Shown: positions 22,559-35,252, counted from the first letter of the stretch. The stretch: DNA of 64,000 bases from Theropithecus gelada (GCF_003255815.1 NC_037669.1:125236154-125300153), one strand, 5' to 3'. Notes: generated by a model from the sequence alone, not told the origin. Numbers and translations are program-made.

Positions 22559-24299
22559 TGTTTATATACATGTATACAATTTTAGTTTGCAAGGCAGAGA
22601 GTTTACTATGAAAATATTTGTAATTAAAATTAAAATAACATATTTTACATAAAAAGTAAGATTTTTGTAAGTCTATCCATTTTGAACATTATCATGCAAT
22701 AAGTAGTATCTTGCACAAAACATAAAGGATGTGTCATTTACTAAGGATATTGCATTTAAACATGTTAGAATATTGATTTTTTATCTTATTGCATTATACT
22801 ACACATAAATATAAAACTCATAACATTTAAACATAAATTTTTGTTAATGTTTTGAGACTAAACAAAAAGTGGAATAAAAAGGCAATTTTTAAGATTTCTA
22901 TAAATGCATGAGTGAGATAAAGAATCATGCAATTTAACTGTATAGAATTAAGAGAAAACAATTCTAATATTTGTTTACAATAAAAGGACTTTTCTGTGAG
23001 AGGAGGCCAATTTTCAGTCAAAGTGTTAAAATTTACTTTTATTTGAATGTTAGTTAAGAGCAGTTTTTCTATAAAGGTCTTTTATAAGACATATGTATTA
23101 TTTAAATTGAGTTTCTATTTCCTAAGTAAATCTCTTTCCAGGAGATCTAATGAAGCCACTAAGGCTAAGACCCCAAAAAGATGTCAAACCAGCTGAGCAA
23201 ATGTAAACTTTCAGTAAGAACAGATCTCATGCATATTTCATATGTAGAAGAAAACTATGTGAAGTAATCACTTGCCCTTTCCCTGATATTTCAGGCAGTA
23301 GAAAATAAAAAGGGGAAGCATAAAAGAAAGCCTCCAAACAGTCCTTTGAAAGGACATCTGGTAAGGCTCTAAGATTGCTGCGGTTGTTGAATCTTCTTTA
23401 CATATTTATAAGATGACTGTTTCTCAGGATGTTACAAGTCACAAGAATCCACGTTTTTATTATTCATATAGTCAGTCTTTGGGGCCTAAACATTTCATAC
23501 CTTGTAAAATAGATGAATTTAAAAACATACCCAAAAACCCCATGGCATCTTCAAAAACAAGTTGTAAAGAGTTCCATGGCAAATTGTGATTGCTGCCAAT
23601 CCTGGTACATATGTACGTCCAAACACAAATAGAATTATCAAAAATATATCCAGGAATAAAAAAAACATAAATGTCAGACCTATTAAGGATCTTTTTTGTA
23701 ATCCAGGTACATATCAAAATCTAATTTCAGATTAGATAAAATCTAATTTAATTTCTTAAGAAGACAATCAATTTTGAATGAAATGGTTCATTTATAAGGA
23801 CAAAAGCTTAATTTATCTTTTAGCTACCATGTCAATGAGAGCCCTTAAAAATAGACCTGTAACTCAGGCTATAAGAAATTTGAACAATTTGTAACCTCTT
23901 TAGTTTTTCATTTACTCATCCTGAAAGTGAAAACCCATGAATTGGTCCTTTTCTGTCTAAAAGTTGAAATGGAACTAAACAGTTGCAGAAAAACCATCTT
24001 CTACACATTCACTTTGGTGTTGGAGGAAAGAGAAAATTTTTGAGGTATAAATGAAACGTAGCAAATACTAAGAGGACAACTAGACTGTGCTTGACGGCCT
24101 TGCTGTAAGAAACATTTCTGCGTATGTTAAGGGTAAAGTAGCTGAATAGTAGAAAGAACTACTGGTATTTCTTACAACACATCCAAGGCTTTTATCACAT
24201 TAACTGCAAGGTCAGTCAATGACATTATCCATTCTTGAAAACTGCAAAGTTTGTCAGGAAGGTGAGGTTACCTGGTTTTGTAACATTTATTTTCAGATA
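22559..24299. other. AT-rich unassigned sequence
   Basis: About 1.7 kb without a gene or a repeat I can name. Short frames (22827-23021, 23472-23717) show no domain. Confidence 0.55.
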
Positions 24300-24732
24300 T
24301 ACCATTGCATTACTATTCTACTACAAATTACCAACATGTAGTGGCTTCAGACAACACAAATGTATTATCTGAAATTTATGGAAGTAAGAAGCCTAAAAGA
24401 GGTTGGCAAGGCTGCATTCCTCTCAATGCTTTGGGAATGAATCAATTTTCTCACCTCTTCTGGCTTCCGGAGGCCACCAATTTCTTTGGCTTCTGTGCTT
24501 GCATTACTCCAACCTCTATCACATCTCCTTTATCACATCTCCTACCATCCCTCTTATAAGGACCAGCATTATTACATTTAGCCCACCTGGATAATCCACG
24601 ATAATCTCTCCATCTCAAGTCCCTAATTTAATCACATCTGTAATGTCCCTTTAGATATGTAAAGTAAAATATTTATAGTTTTCAGTGATAACCACATGAT
24701 ATCTTTGTACGGGCATTATTCTACCTAACACA
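24300..24732 (-). mobile_element. Old LTR, MaLR MLT type
   Basis: Reverse-orientation LTR: ACAAATTACCAACATGTAGTGGCTTCAGACAACACAAATG, a central GCAAGGCTGCATTCCTCTC, CCTCTTATAAGGACCAGC, CCACCTGGATAATCCACGATAATCTC and CTAATTTAATCACATCTG. It closes at ATTATTCTACCTAACACA. The block order matches MLT1-type LTRs read backwards. The subfamily is not assigned. Confidence 0.75.
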
Positions 24733-24924
24733 AATATTATTTACTTATTCTCCTCTTCACTCCCCTTCGCTAACCACTTACTTATTTCCAATATATTTAC
24801 TACAAGTGTTGTGATCCTGTATACAGTAAATTTCAGCAGGGTAGTGCTCTTTACTTCCTTTTGTCATCCAATGAGTTCCAAAGACCTGGAACTATGCCAC
24901 ATATATAATAGCATTTGCGTCTGT

Positions 24925-25245
24925 TAGGGTACAGTGCCTTATCTGAACTCCCCCAAATCTTAGTGGTTCAAGACAACAAAAGTTTATTTTTCATTTATTC
25001 CATCAGTCCTGTGCATAGCAATGTGGGACCCTGCTCTGCATGATGACTTTTAGCCTCAGCAACAGAAACTCTTGAGCTCCTCCCTTCCTGAAGTAAATAG
25101 TAGACTCCTGGATAATTGTGAAGGATATTTTCATAGCTTCAGCATAAAGTGGCATTTTTCACTTTTATATTTGATTGATCAGAACTAGCCACATGATTCC
25201 GAATGATTGTAAGAAAGCTTTAAATCGTGTTCTCCTACTAGCCCA
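24925..25245. mobile_element. Ancient LTR-like repeat, family uncertain
   Basis: ATCTTAGTGGTTCAAGACAACAAAAGTTTATTT, then GTGGGACCCTGCTCTGCATGATG and ATCAGAACTAGCCACATGATTC. These blocks are typical of an old mammalian LTR-like repeat. Strand and name are left open. Confidence 0.45.
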
Positions 25246-27136
25246 GAAAGGCAAGAATAACTCGATGTTTTGAGTATTCTATAAATATTTATTGACTATT
25301 ATATAGGAAACAGTAAAAAGAATACAACTATGCAATGAAAAGCTCTTCCTTCCTAAACAGACACATTCCAAACATTGAAATCAATATCCTGTCTCTCAAA
25401 CTGAAACTGCAGGGAGCTTGAGAACATAAGACAATACTTGTTTTTTATATTACAAGTTTTACCTTAAAAAGGCACTGAGTTTTTTAGTACTACTCCACAA
25501 TTTATTGATACCTGATTCAGTATAAAAATGTGGCTCTTTTAAAATTCAAATCCCCAGGATATGCATTATATTTAGTCAAGTCGTTGCATGAGTATTTAGT
25601 TTAATAAGCACATTGGGTGAAAAGCAAAAGCTCAGCAATTGATTACTCAATATGGGAAGTAAATTTCCAATCCAGATAATTTAGAACTCAGAGTTTAAAA
25701 ATGATACATAAATTTTATTTAGAATGCGTTTTAGTCCATTTAAATTCACCAGAGATGCAATTTCATTTATGTACTTGACTTGTTTATTTAGATGTTGACA
25801 TCTCATCATTAAATTCTACTAATCTTTATGTATTTATTTGAAGATTTTCATTCTCTCAATAGTCTTCAATAAATACTTATAAAAACCATAGTCACTTTTC
25901 TTCTCCCTTTATGTTGCAAGTGTCCATTTACCACTTTTAGAATTTGAGAGCTGAAAGAACTTTTGAGTTTATATAAAGCGTGTATTCCTGTCCTAGAAAG
26001 TATTGAGTGTTCAATGAGTACCACTACCAGCACTGCCAAAATAAACTTCAAATGTATATCTAGGAATCATCAAACAAGGCTGAGAATCCAAATGAATGAT
26101 TTTCACATCTAGCTTTTTTCAGTAGGGTGACCTATTTTCTACTTATTTCAGTAAAATGACTAAAATAGATACCTATGTATTTGTTATTGTTGTTCTAGCA
26201 CCTCATCCTCTGATTCCCTAATAAAATTTGAAAGTGAATTTTATCTGTACATAATTTGCTTAAATCCTCCATCTTCTATAAATACATTTCCCTTTTATTT
26301 TCTAGAATAATTAAAGCTCTTCTCTATTTCTCAGTTCCAAACTACTTTCTACACTCTTCTATTTTCACTATATATATTCTAAATCAAATTTTCTTGGGGC
26401 ATCATCTCCCATCTTTCAATCTTTCATCTCCTTTGGGACATCTCCTCCCATTATAAGGTTGTCATGCAAAGAGAAAATGATCATTGATGTGAGTAGGCTG
26501 AGATGGATTTTAGCATGTATTCTGTTTTAGAAAAGAGAGAACACTAGCTCTCAATTTAAAATGAGAAGATAAACATTTGACATGATACCCAATTTGGCTA
26601 TGGAACAGACTGTCAGCCTAGATAGAATTCTTGTTATATTTCCACGAGCTGAAAGCAATGACTATTTATGTCAATTTAATCTATGCCACTTTTTGAGCTA
26701 TAAATGTAAATGTGTACACATATATAATTATGACTGAGAAAACACATTAACAGAAAAGTTAAACAAATGAACACATATGGCTTAAAAGGTGATCTTATCT
26801 AAATGTAATAGCACAAAATAATTAGAATATATATGCTTATATATGCATATATTTACAAATATCAAATTTTTAATAAACATAATAAAGATGTGTGGCAGAA
26901 ATGACTTGAATTATGTATTTGTGAATCCTCTTTTCAAAATGAATTATTAGAGAAATAAAGTGGAAAAACTTATTATTAACTCACTTTTCAACCAGTTTGG
27001 CATCCAGGTTAATAAGAGAATCCAGTGGTACTTCTCTGAATCCATATAACAGACATAATTTATTTCAATTATAATACTTATATTTTGAATTGATTCAATT
27101 AAGAGACTCTTCATTAATACAATTATTACTAACCTT
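25246..27136. other. AT-rich unassigned sequence
   Basis: No gene. There is a C/T-rich patch at 26260-26455, and nothing else I can name. Confidence 0.55.
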
Positions 27137-27428
27137 TGTTTTTTTGAGATGGAGTTTCACTCTTGTCACCTGGGCTGGTGTGTAATGGGCGCCATCTTGG
27201 CTCACAGTAAACTCTGCCTTCAGGGTTCAAGCAATTCTCCTGCCTCAGTCTCCTGGTAGCCAGAACTACAGGTGCATGCCACCATGCCTGGCTAATTTTA
27301 GTATTTTTAATAGAGACGGGGTTTTACCATGTTGACCAGGTTGGTCTCAAACTCCAGACCTCAGGTGATCCGCCCATGTCAGCCTCCCAAAGTGCTGAAA
27401 TTACAGGCGTGAACCACCGCACCTGGCC
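27137..27428 (-). mobile_element. Alu (S/J age), full length
   Basis: Minus-strand Alu from TTTTTTTGAGATGGAGTTTC to GGCGTGAACCACCGCACCTGGCC. Most CpG sites have decayed. The A-tail is short. Confidence 0.92.
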
Positions 27429-28053
27429 AATATCTAACTATCTTCAACAGCTAACCATGCTATTCTAGAAATTCTTCCTCAAAAGGCCAAAATAATTATC
27501 AAATAATAAATAAGGCCTGAAATCTATGCTCTTAACCATTTTTTAAAAAAGTATATATTGTAGCATTCTTTTAAATAATAGATAAAAGCAATGAAATGTG
27601 ATAAATTGATTACCTTATTTGCAATATATGTTAGTATGCATAAACTTGGCCAACTATTAGATATTCCTTTACGTGGATCATTAATTATCCCTTAGTAATT
27701 CTAGAGAGAAGATGAATTTTCTTTACTTTAGATTATATAAGGAAAGCTTTCTTTGATAAGATTGAATCGGTGCTTCCACAAATTCATTTTAAAACTTTAT
27801 AAACCTCTTTTTCTTCTTCTCACAAACACTTCTCTGTAAGTTCATTAAATCTTCACCAAAGCTGTATTTCATCAACCTTAGATTTTATTTGACCTCAATT
27901 GTCCTGAAAGCCAGGATTCTCTGAAAATAGATGTTTTTTTCACAATGAGCTTTTGTTGTAAAGTAATTGCTATCAATTTCTATAAAATCTACATGTTCAA
28001 TATTTTAGTTATAACAAAATAACTTAAATTATTTTAAAAATGCATCTAGGGCA
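27429..28053. other. Unassigned sequence between two Alus
   Basis: No gene or recognised repeat. Confidence 0.55.
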
Positions 28054-28367
28054 GCCAGGCACAGTGGCTTATGCCTGTAATCCCAGTACTTTGGGAGGCT
28101 GAGGTGGGTGGATCACCTGAGGTCAGGAGTTCAAGATAAGCCTGGCCAACATAACGAAAACCCATCTCCACTAAAAATACAAAAAGTTACCTGGGCATGG
28201 TGGCAAGCACCTTTAATCCCACCTACTCTGGAGGCTGAAGCAAGAGAATCACTTGAACCTGGGAGGCAGATGTTGCAGTGTGCCGAGATCCTGCCATTGC
28301 ACTAAAGCCTGGGCAACAAGAGTGAAACTCTGTCCCAAAAAGGAAAAAAAAAAGAAAAAAGAAAAAA
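28054..28367 (+). mobile_element. Alu (S age), full length
   Basis: Starts GCCAGGCACAGTGGCTTATG, has both arms and ends in an A-rich, G-interrupted tail at 28338-28367. It is followed immediately by an additional Alu right arm. Confidence 0.93.
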
Positions 28368-28537
28368 ATTAGTGCGGTGTGGTCGCATGTGCCTCTATTC
28401 CCATGTACTCAGGAGGCAGAGACAGGAGAATTGCTTGAACCCGGAAGGCGAAGGTGGCAGTGAGCTGAGATTGCACCCCTGCAATTCAGCCTGGGCTACA
28501 GAGAAAGACTCCCATTCAAAAAAAAAAAAAAAAAAGT
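28368..28537 (+). mobile_element. Extra Alu right arm fused to the preceding Alu
   Basis: Begins at the middle of an Alu (AATTAGTGCGGTGTGGTCGC, equivalent to the AAAATTAGCCGGGCGTGGTGG block) and runs to the Alu 3' end and an 18-A tail. With the upstream copy it makes a three-arm Alu. ATCTA occurs just outside both ends (28025-28048 region and 28539-28543), hinting at one insertion, but this is weak. Confidence 0.88.
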
Positions 28538-29895
28538 ATCTATCATCTCTTTGCTCCTCTATTTATTGCTACACGAATTTAAATATCCAAAATGCAAGTG
28601 CTAAGAAAATCAGATACCTTATTATGCAACTTTATTTACAAGTAACCCCTTATAGTTCAGTTATAGAGGGTGGATAGTTTCAGATTTTCATGTAATCTAT
28701 AATCTGGAATCTCCAGAGTAACCTGAATTTATCATTTGTCATTGAATATGATCCATTGAGAAATGCAGGATGAGTTGAAATTTGTAATGAAATAATACTT
28801 GATATTCTTGGTAAGTCAGTGTCACAAAACCATATATTAACCTTCATTACTATCCAGAGTGATACATTGTGCTCACTTCCCCCATTCATGCACCATTTTT
28901 AGTGTTGCACAAGTTAATGAGCACTTTCAATTCTGTCTCATCAATAAAAAGCACTCTACATATTCGCAGGAGATAAAGATCATCTAAATCTTCAGGCCAA
29001 AATTCATAGTTGTACAGTATTTCTGAAATATAATTCATGTTTCCTTATGTATGCATTCTTTCTGCTCTTATGTAGAAACCTGTGATTAATACTTTACTAA
29101 AATTTCTCCTGACACTCTTTCCACAGGGTGGATCCTGGCTACTAAATGTTATTTCATGTTCTTGACCCCAGGTGAACAGAGAAAAGCAGAGTTACATATC
29201 AAGAAATCACTATACCTTACTGAACTGAAAAGACTGTGTTTTTTATTTTTCTCTCATTCTGTAAGAAGTATTGATATGCTTACTGTGGCAGTGATAGCTT
29301 AAAAATTGGGTTGGGCATATCTGGCAGCACCTAGGTTGGGTTATGAACCCCTGATACTTCAGTCTCTCCAAAGTACATGTAGTTACTTTTCTTTTTTGTG
29401 AATGTCATTGAAGAAAACTATAATTTTATAGTGTATTCCACCTTTTGAAATGAAATGCACGACAGATACAGGGATAATTTTATAAATAGTTGAATTGATA
29501 CTCAGTGAAGAATTCAGAACAGCAGCATATTGGGTACTAATCAGTAAATACTCAAATTTTCTTCTCTTCACATTCTGAAGAAGTATTTACTGGAAAAGTG
29601 TTTTAAGTATAAATAGGTTATCTGTCTATTTATCTAGCCTTGAATCAAACTGTACAGTCAGAAGGTGACACATTTGATACACAATTTTGTCTGCTTGAAA
29701 TTGTCTTTAACTGCAGTTGTATTTTTAGCAAAATATACTGAAAAGCAGATCTTAACCCTGATTCCATGAAGATATCTCATATACATAAACATCTAATTTT
29801 TTCGTGTTCGCTGAGTGGAGTGAAACCCAAATGCGGTTTGAGAAAAAAAAAATCATAGAGGAGCAATTTCATAAAATGTGAAAAACTTTAAGGAA
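28538..29895. other. Unassigned sequence
   Basis: About 1.4 kb with no gene or recognised repeat. Confidence 0.55.
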
Positions 29896-30060
29896 AACTA
29901 ATATATGTTGAAAACTGACTATGTGCTATATACTCTGTCAAGGTATTTTCATATGTTATTTATTTTGTTTGTTCATTTTTTGATTGAAGATATAAGCTCA
30001 GAAAAATTATGTAAATATTTCAAGGTCACATGATATTTGAATCAAATCTTGAACTGTGAC
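29896..30060 (+). mobile_element. MIR
   Basis: CTAATATATGTTGAAAACTGACTATGTGCTATATACTCTG, a degenerate middle, then AAGCTCAGAAAAATTATGTAAATATTTCAAGGTCACATGATATTTGAATC. This matches MIR from its core to the conserved 'ggtcacacagc' part. Confidence 0.7.
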
Positions 30061-30530
30061 ATAAAACTCCATCCATCTTACCCCAGGGACAAATCTGTCA
30101 CCTATCTTTTATATTACACTAGCTGTCATGTTGAGAATGTGTTTTTACAAACTAAATTTCTACACAGGCACTATCCTAGTGAACTCAGCAGCACTCTATA
30201 TGAAATTAAAATATTCTCTTAATTTGTTTTTCTTCTGTTTCATCATGATTACCAATTAGTATTCTAAGTGAAGAGAGAGGCAAGAGGAAGAAATGACATG
30301 TGACTCTTCACAAATCTGAGGAAGCTCCAGCTGTTGTCAGATATTCCACATGGGAAATTAACTCCTAAATGATTACCTGGGGGAAAAAAAAAAAAAAAGG
30401 CTCAGAAAATAATTGTTCCAGAATAGTGGCTTAATAATTTCTTTAATTTTAATTTATTTATCAATTTTATTTCTACCAAGTCCACATCATAGGCCCTAGA
30501 GAAATAACATATAGTCTCACACACAGACTT

Positions 30531-30562
30531 GCACACGCACGCGCGCGCACACACACACACAC
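30531..30562. repeat. CA/CG alternating tract
   Basis: GCACACGCACGCGCGCGC followed by CA units: uninterrupted purine-pyrimidine alternation. Confidence 0.92.
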
Positions 30563-30627
30563 AATATTAGGCCAAGATCAATTTGGTTGACATAAATGTT
30601 ACCTAAACATAATTATCCTTATAACAA

Positions 30628-30795
30628 TAGGTAATAGTTATTGAAGACCCACTTACTATGTGCCAACTGTTCATGTATTGGCTCCTGGTCTTCACAATAA
30701 CTCAGATAATAATGGTGGGACAGTAGTAGTAGAAGCACAGACAAGAAAGAAGTGCCTTGCCAGCTTAGAACACAGGAGGAAGAGTAAAACCAACT
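30628..30795 (+). mobile_element. MIR, degenerate
   Basis: TAGTTATTGAAGACCCACTTACTATGTGCCAACTGTTCATG, then CTTCACAATAACTCAGATAATAATGG, resembles the MIR core and the 'ctcacaacaaccct' block. The end is degenerate. Confidence 0.6.
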
Positions 30796-31489
30796 AAAAT
30801 ATGGTTTGTATATTATTGTCACTACATATTTGCAATTCTACATCATATCAAGGAGAAAATATTTCTCCCTGCAGAATAAAACTTTCCACTGCCACCCAAC
30901 TCATCTTGAATATGCTTCATCTTAAAAATAAAGACATTTGCATTTAGAATGTTTCATAACCCATATAAAATACCTACATGATAAATAAACACAATTTTTG
31001 ATGCCCCCAAAAAACTTTATATTAAAATATAATTGTAATATTTATGCATCATGGAAGAATTCTCCAAATGTTTGTATGTCTCTCAAGAATTTTACTATGT
31101 TTTACAAGTTATTTCCAGAGGTTTTGCTTTTTTCCATTTAAAATATTTCTACTTCTTAACCATTCTCTGTCATTTTTTATGATCTGAAGTTTTTGTAATT
31201 ATCAGAAGGGATGTTTAGTGGTATCATCTCAACAACTTAAAAATTTTAAAAATTAACTTAGATACACTCATGCAAATGAATGTTGGCCGGAAAGCCATGA
31301 GTCTGTTGAGAAAACTCAAGAAAGATAATTCTCAATTCCGAAAGAGATAAACAAATATATTTTGTGCAAAGTATATGCACAAATTTATCCTTTTCTTCCA
31401 GATATTTTTGTGTCTGTGTATGCATAGAACTGCCGTAGCTAACTTATAACCATGAGAGAGTCATCCTGAGGGGAAAATACCACTCATGT

Positions 31490-32283
31490 ATTCATTCTTT
31501 CCTTCAATAATAACCATTACCTGCCAACCATTCTCTCCATGCTGGAGATGCTAAAAACAAAAAGCTATGACTTTTGGGATCTTACATTAAAAAGAGAGAG
31601 TGTGGTTAATAATTTAAAAAATGATTAAGAAGAAAATTAAATATGTTTTATTTAATTTTGAGACTAAAGAAAAAGAAAATATTGGGAAAAAGAAAATGTT
31701 GGTGGGAGTAGGAATTTTGATTTCAGGAATAGTGGCTGCTAGTGAGCTTACACAAAAGGCAGCATCTAAAACAAATGTGCAAGTTTGTTATGGGACTGAA
31801 AGGAAGAGCATTCTAGAAAGAAAAAAAACGATCAACTGTGAGCCTTGGCATAGGATGTGCTGCAATGTTCAACTGAGAAGAAAGAGCTAAACATGCTTAA
31901 AATTGGATGACATAGATACTAACCATTTTAAGGATGATGCCTATACCTTTATTAAAATGTAAACCTGGTTAAGAGGTTTGATCTCAAGATACAGATGTTC
32001 TTGCTTGTTTTTAACGTGGTCACTGAGTGGTTTTTGTTGAGTATAGTATCTGGATTTTAGAAGATTTGTATTTGTATTTAAAACCTCATCATTATGTGAA
32101 CTAATGTAGATAGGTAAGAAGTACAATTACTGAGTACTGGGGATCCCTCAAAATGTTTAGGTCATTGAGATGAGAAACATCTTTTACAATTTACTTAGAA
32201 AGAGTAGTCAGAGAATTAGGAAGAGGACAAGGAAAGTGTGGTGTCCTGGAAGCCAAAAGTGGGAAAAGCTTCAAGGAAGATAC
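31490..32283 (+). mobile_element. Long ancient mammalian repeat, left part
   Basis: Starts TATTCATTCTTTCCTTCAATAATAACC and includes ATGCTGGAGATGCTAAAAAC, GGAAGAGCATTCTAGAAAG and AGTGTGGTGTCCTGGAAGCC. These blocks occur in the same order in a widespread old mammalian repeat that I recognise but cannot name with confidence. It is cut at 32284 by an LTR. The 89-residue frame 31621-31890 has no domain. Confidence 0.55.
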
Positions 32284-32626
32284 TGAGACAACCAAGCATA
32301 AAGGGATCACCAAAGAACCTCCAACCAGCCTGTGCACTGGTAGGAGTGTGTGCTGGGGTGGAGCCTCAGGAAGTTTGTACTATTTGCAGTGGCGGGGAGC
32401 CCGATGACTCCTGTTCCAGAGGGGTAACTGGGAATCAATCTGTGAGGTAGGAAGCATACTACCAGAACTCTCGCTTTGCTGAAAGTTCTTGTTTCCCTCT
32501 TTTTTCCCCCGCTTTTCACCCAATAAACCCTGTCCTTCTCATTCTTCAAAGTGTCTGCAAGCCTAATCTTTCATGTTTGTGTGACAAGAACTCAGTTTTT
32601 AGCTGAACTAAGGAGAAAGTCCAACA
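32284..32626 (+). mobile_element. Solo LTR, ERV1 type
   Basis: Runs from TGAGACAACC to GTCCAACA (TG...CA) and is flanked by the 4-bp duplication ATAC (32280-32283 and 32627-32630), the usual ERV1 duplication size. It contains a polyadenylation signal AATAAA (32522-32527). The R/U5-like text CTTCAAAGTGTCTGCAAGCCTAATC follows. Removing it rejoins the ancient repeat in register. The subfamily is not assigned. Confidence 0.8.
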
Positions 32627-32630
32627 ATAC

Positions 32631-33450
32631 TATGATTATCAGTGTCATATGTGGCTGATAGATCAAGTAAATTAGAATTGAACATTGATCTTTGGATTTA
32701 ACAGTGTGTAGGACATTGATGAAATAATAATAAGAGCATATTGATGGAGTGTTGGGTGAGAGAATTAGATCAGTGAATTCACTAAGCGAGTTTAAAAATA
32801 AATTGGAAGAAAGTATTTCAAGGTGTTACCATAAAAGGAAGGAGGAAAATTATATGGCTGTTGGAAAGACAAAAAGAGTCAAGAAGATGCTTTCTTGTTT
32901 GTTTGCTTGTTTTACAATGAGATAAATAAAAGCACATTTGTGTTCTGGTGAGAATTAGACAAATAAATGGGAATAACAATTCAGTACCTAATAATTAATG
33001 GAGTGATGACTTTAGATGATTGAAAGGATACAATCTAGGGAGAATGAGTGTATTACTGAACTAGTAAAAAATACAGTGTAAGTCACACGTGGCGTTAAAG
33101 GGGACTCAATTCCAATTAGTGATCATCAATTTGATTAGTAGCATGTCAGAATTGTTGAGTTATTTTTTCAGTCAGGATGAGCTATAGGTTTCAAATATGG
33201 TAGAGATAGAATCCAAAGCAGTGAGTAAGCCAAAAGAAATATTTTGAGATAGCTAAGAGTGCCTGCAAAGGAGTGATTACAATGTTTGATCACAGAACAT
33301 AAACTGTACATGGAAAGATGTGAGGACATTAAGTATAGTATAGCCAGTGAAAAGGTTATTAGGCAATGGTATGTAATTTCTGGCAAGGTAAAGAGGCTAT
33401 TTAAATAAGGTAATAGAGGAGTACACAAGAAAAATGGTAAAATCAGAGAT
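32631..33450 (+). mobile_element. Long ancient mammalian repeat, right part
   Basis: Continues with ATCAGTGTCATATGTGGCTGATAGATCAAGTAAATTAG, ATTGATCTTTGGATTTAACAG and ATGAGATAAATAAAAGCACA, in the order expected after 32283. The distal limit is uncertain. Confidence 0.5.
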
Positions 33451-33721
33451 GGAGATATATGAAAATGAGGCTATGGAGTTATTGGAAAAGGGATGTGTAA
33501 CGGTCATTAGTGAAATAGTTGTAAAACAACAATGAAAATAATGTAAAATAATCTGTGATTAGATATAACAAAATGCTTATATATTCATGGTTGGTGAACT
33601 GAAGGAAACTACAAGTCTAAAAATTGAAGAAATTAAAACCAAATGCCCGCTATTGTGAGGTAAATAGCAAGAACTCAAATTAAGACAAAAGATTCTTTTC
33701 TTGAAAAATCAACTTTCCATT

Positions 33722-35252
33722 TTTTTAATTTAACTTTTATTTTGAGTTCAGGGGTACATGTGCAGCTTTGTTTCATAGGTAAATGTGTCATGGAGGTTTG
33801 TTGCACAGATTATTTCATCATCCAGGTATTAAGCCTGGTGTCCATTAGTTATTTTTCCTGATCCTCTCCCACATCACACCCTCCACCCTCAGTTAAGCCC
33901 CATTGTCTGTTATTTCCCTCTATGTATCCATGTATTCTCATCATTTAGCTCCCACTTAGAAGTGAGAATACGCAATATTTGTTTTTCTATTCCTAACTTG
34001 TTAGCTGCATGTATGTCTTCTTTTGAAAAGTGTCTGTTCATGTCCCTTGCCCACTTTTTAATGAAGTTGTTTGCTGCATATTCTTGTTAATTTCCTTAGG
34101 TTCCTTATAGATGCTAGATATTAGACCTTGGTCAGATGCAATGTTTACAAAAATTTTCTCTCATTTTGTAGGTTTATTAAGAATAATGGCCTCCAGCTCC
34201 ACCCTTGCTCCTGAAAAGGGCATGATCTCATTCTTTTTTTATGGCTACATATTTTTCCATGGTGTTTATATTCCACATTTTCTTCATCCAGTCTATCACT
34301 GATGTGAATTTAGGTTGATTCGATTTCTTTGATATTGTGAATAATACTTCAATAAACATGCATTAATGTGTCTTTCATACCAGAAACATTTATATTTTGC
34401 AGGTGTATACCCAGTAATGGGATTGCTGGTTCAAACAGCAGTTATGTTTTTTGCTTTTTGAGGAATAACCACACTGCTTTTGATGATAGTTGAGTTAATT
34501 TATACTACCACTAATAGTGTATAAGCATTTCTTTTTCTCTGCAGTCTCCCCAACATCTGTTATTTATTGGCTTTTTAGTAATAGCTACTCTGACTGGTGA
34601 GAGATTACAGCTCATTGCGGTTTTGATTTGCATTTATCTAATGATCAGTAATGTTGAGCTTCTTTTCATATAATTGTTGGCTGCATGTATATCTTCTTTG
34701 GAAAAGTGTCTGTTCATGTCCCTTGCCCACTTTTTAATGAAGTCATTTGGTTTATTTTCATGTTAATTTGCTTAGGTTCCTTATAGATGCTGGATATTAG
34801 ACCTTGGTCAGATGCAATATTTACAAAAATTTTCTCTCAAATTGTAGATTGTCCATTCATTCTGTTGATAGTTTCCTTCTCTGTACAGAATCTCTTTAGT
34901 TTAATTAGATTACTTTTGTCATTTTTTGATTTTGTTCCAATCGCTTTTGGTGTCTTTGTCTATTCCTATGAAATCTTTGCCCATTCCAATGCCTGGAATT
35001 GTATTGCCTAGGTTGTCTTCCAAAGTTTTCATACTTTTGGGCTTTATATTTAAGTCTTTCATTCATCTTCAATAAACTTTTGTATATGGTGTAAAGAAGA
35101 GATCCAATTTCAATATTCTACATTTGGCTAGCCAGTTATTCCAGTACCAATTATTAAATAGGGAATTCTTTTCCCATTGCTTGTTTTTGTCAGTTTTGTC
35201 AAAAATCAGATAGTCATAGATTTGTGGCTTAATTTCTGGGTTCTCAGCCAAA
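33722..35252 (-). mobile_element. Old primate L1, 3' arm with an internal duplication
   Basis: Minus-strand L1 from a T-rich tail and 3'UTR (AACTTTTATTTTGAGTTCAGG) through the ORF2 end to CTGGGTTCTCA at about 35243. A segment of about 170 bp (34002-34172) is out of order and repeats 34676-34847. At about 35253 the sequence flips to plus-strand ORF2. The frames at 34111-34302 and 34787-35011 are antisense to ORF2. Confidence 0.9.
34002..34172 (-). repeat. Displaced duplicate of an L1 internal segment
   Basis: TTAGCTGCATGTATGTCTTC through TTTGTAGG matches 34676-34847. Shared blocks are AAAAGTGTCTGTTCATGTCC, CTTGCCCACTTTTTAATGAAG, TATTAGACCTTGGTCAGATG and ACAAAAATTTTCTCTCA. Here it splits the L1 block that should read GTTAGTTTGCTAAGAATAATGG. 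Confidence 0.9.

Noticed and set aside
28680..33428. Several short frames on both strands
   Set aside because: None exceeds chance length for AT-rich DNA, and all overlap MIRs, the ancient repeat or unassigned sequence.
33722..33760. Search for a target duplication of the 33.7-38.9 kb L1
   Set aside because: No convincing matching pair at 33.70 and 38.90 kb by eye; the flanks may be too diverged.
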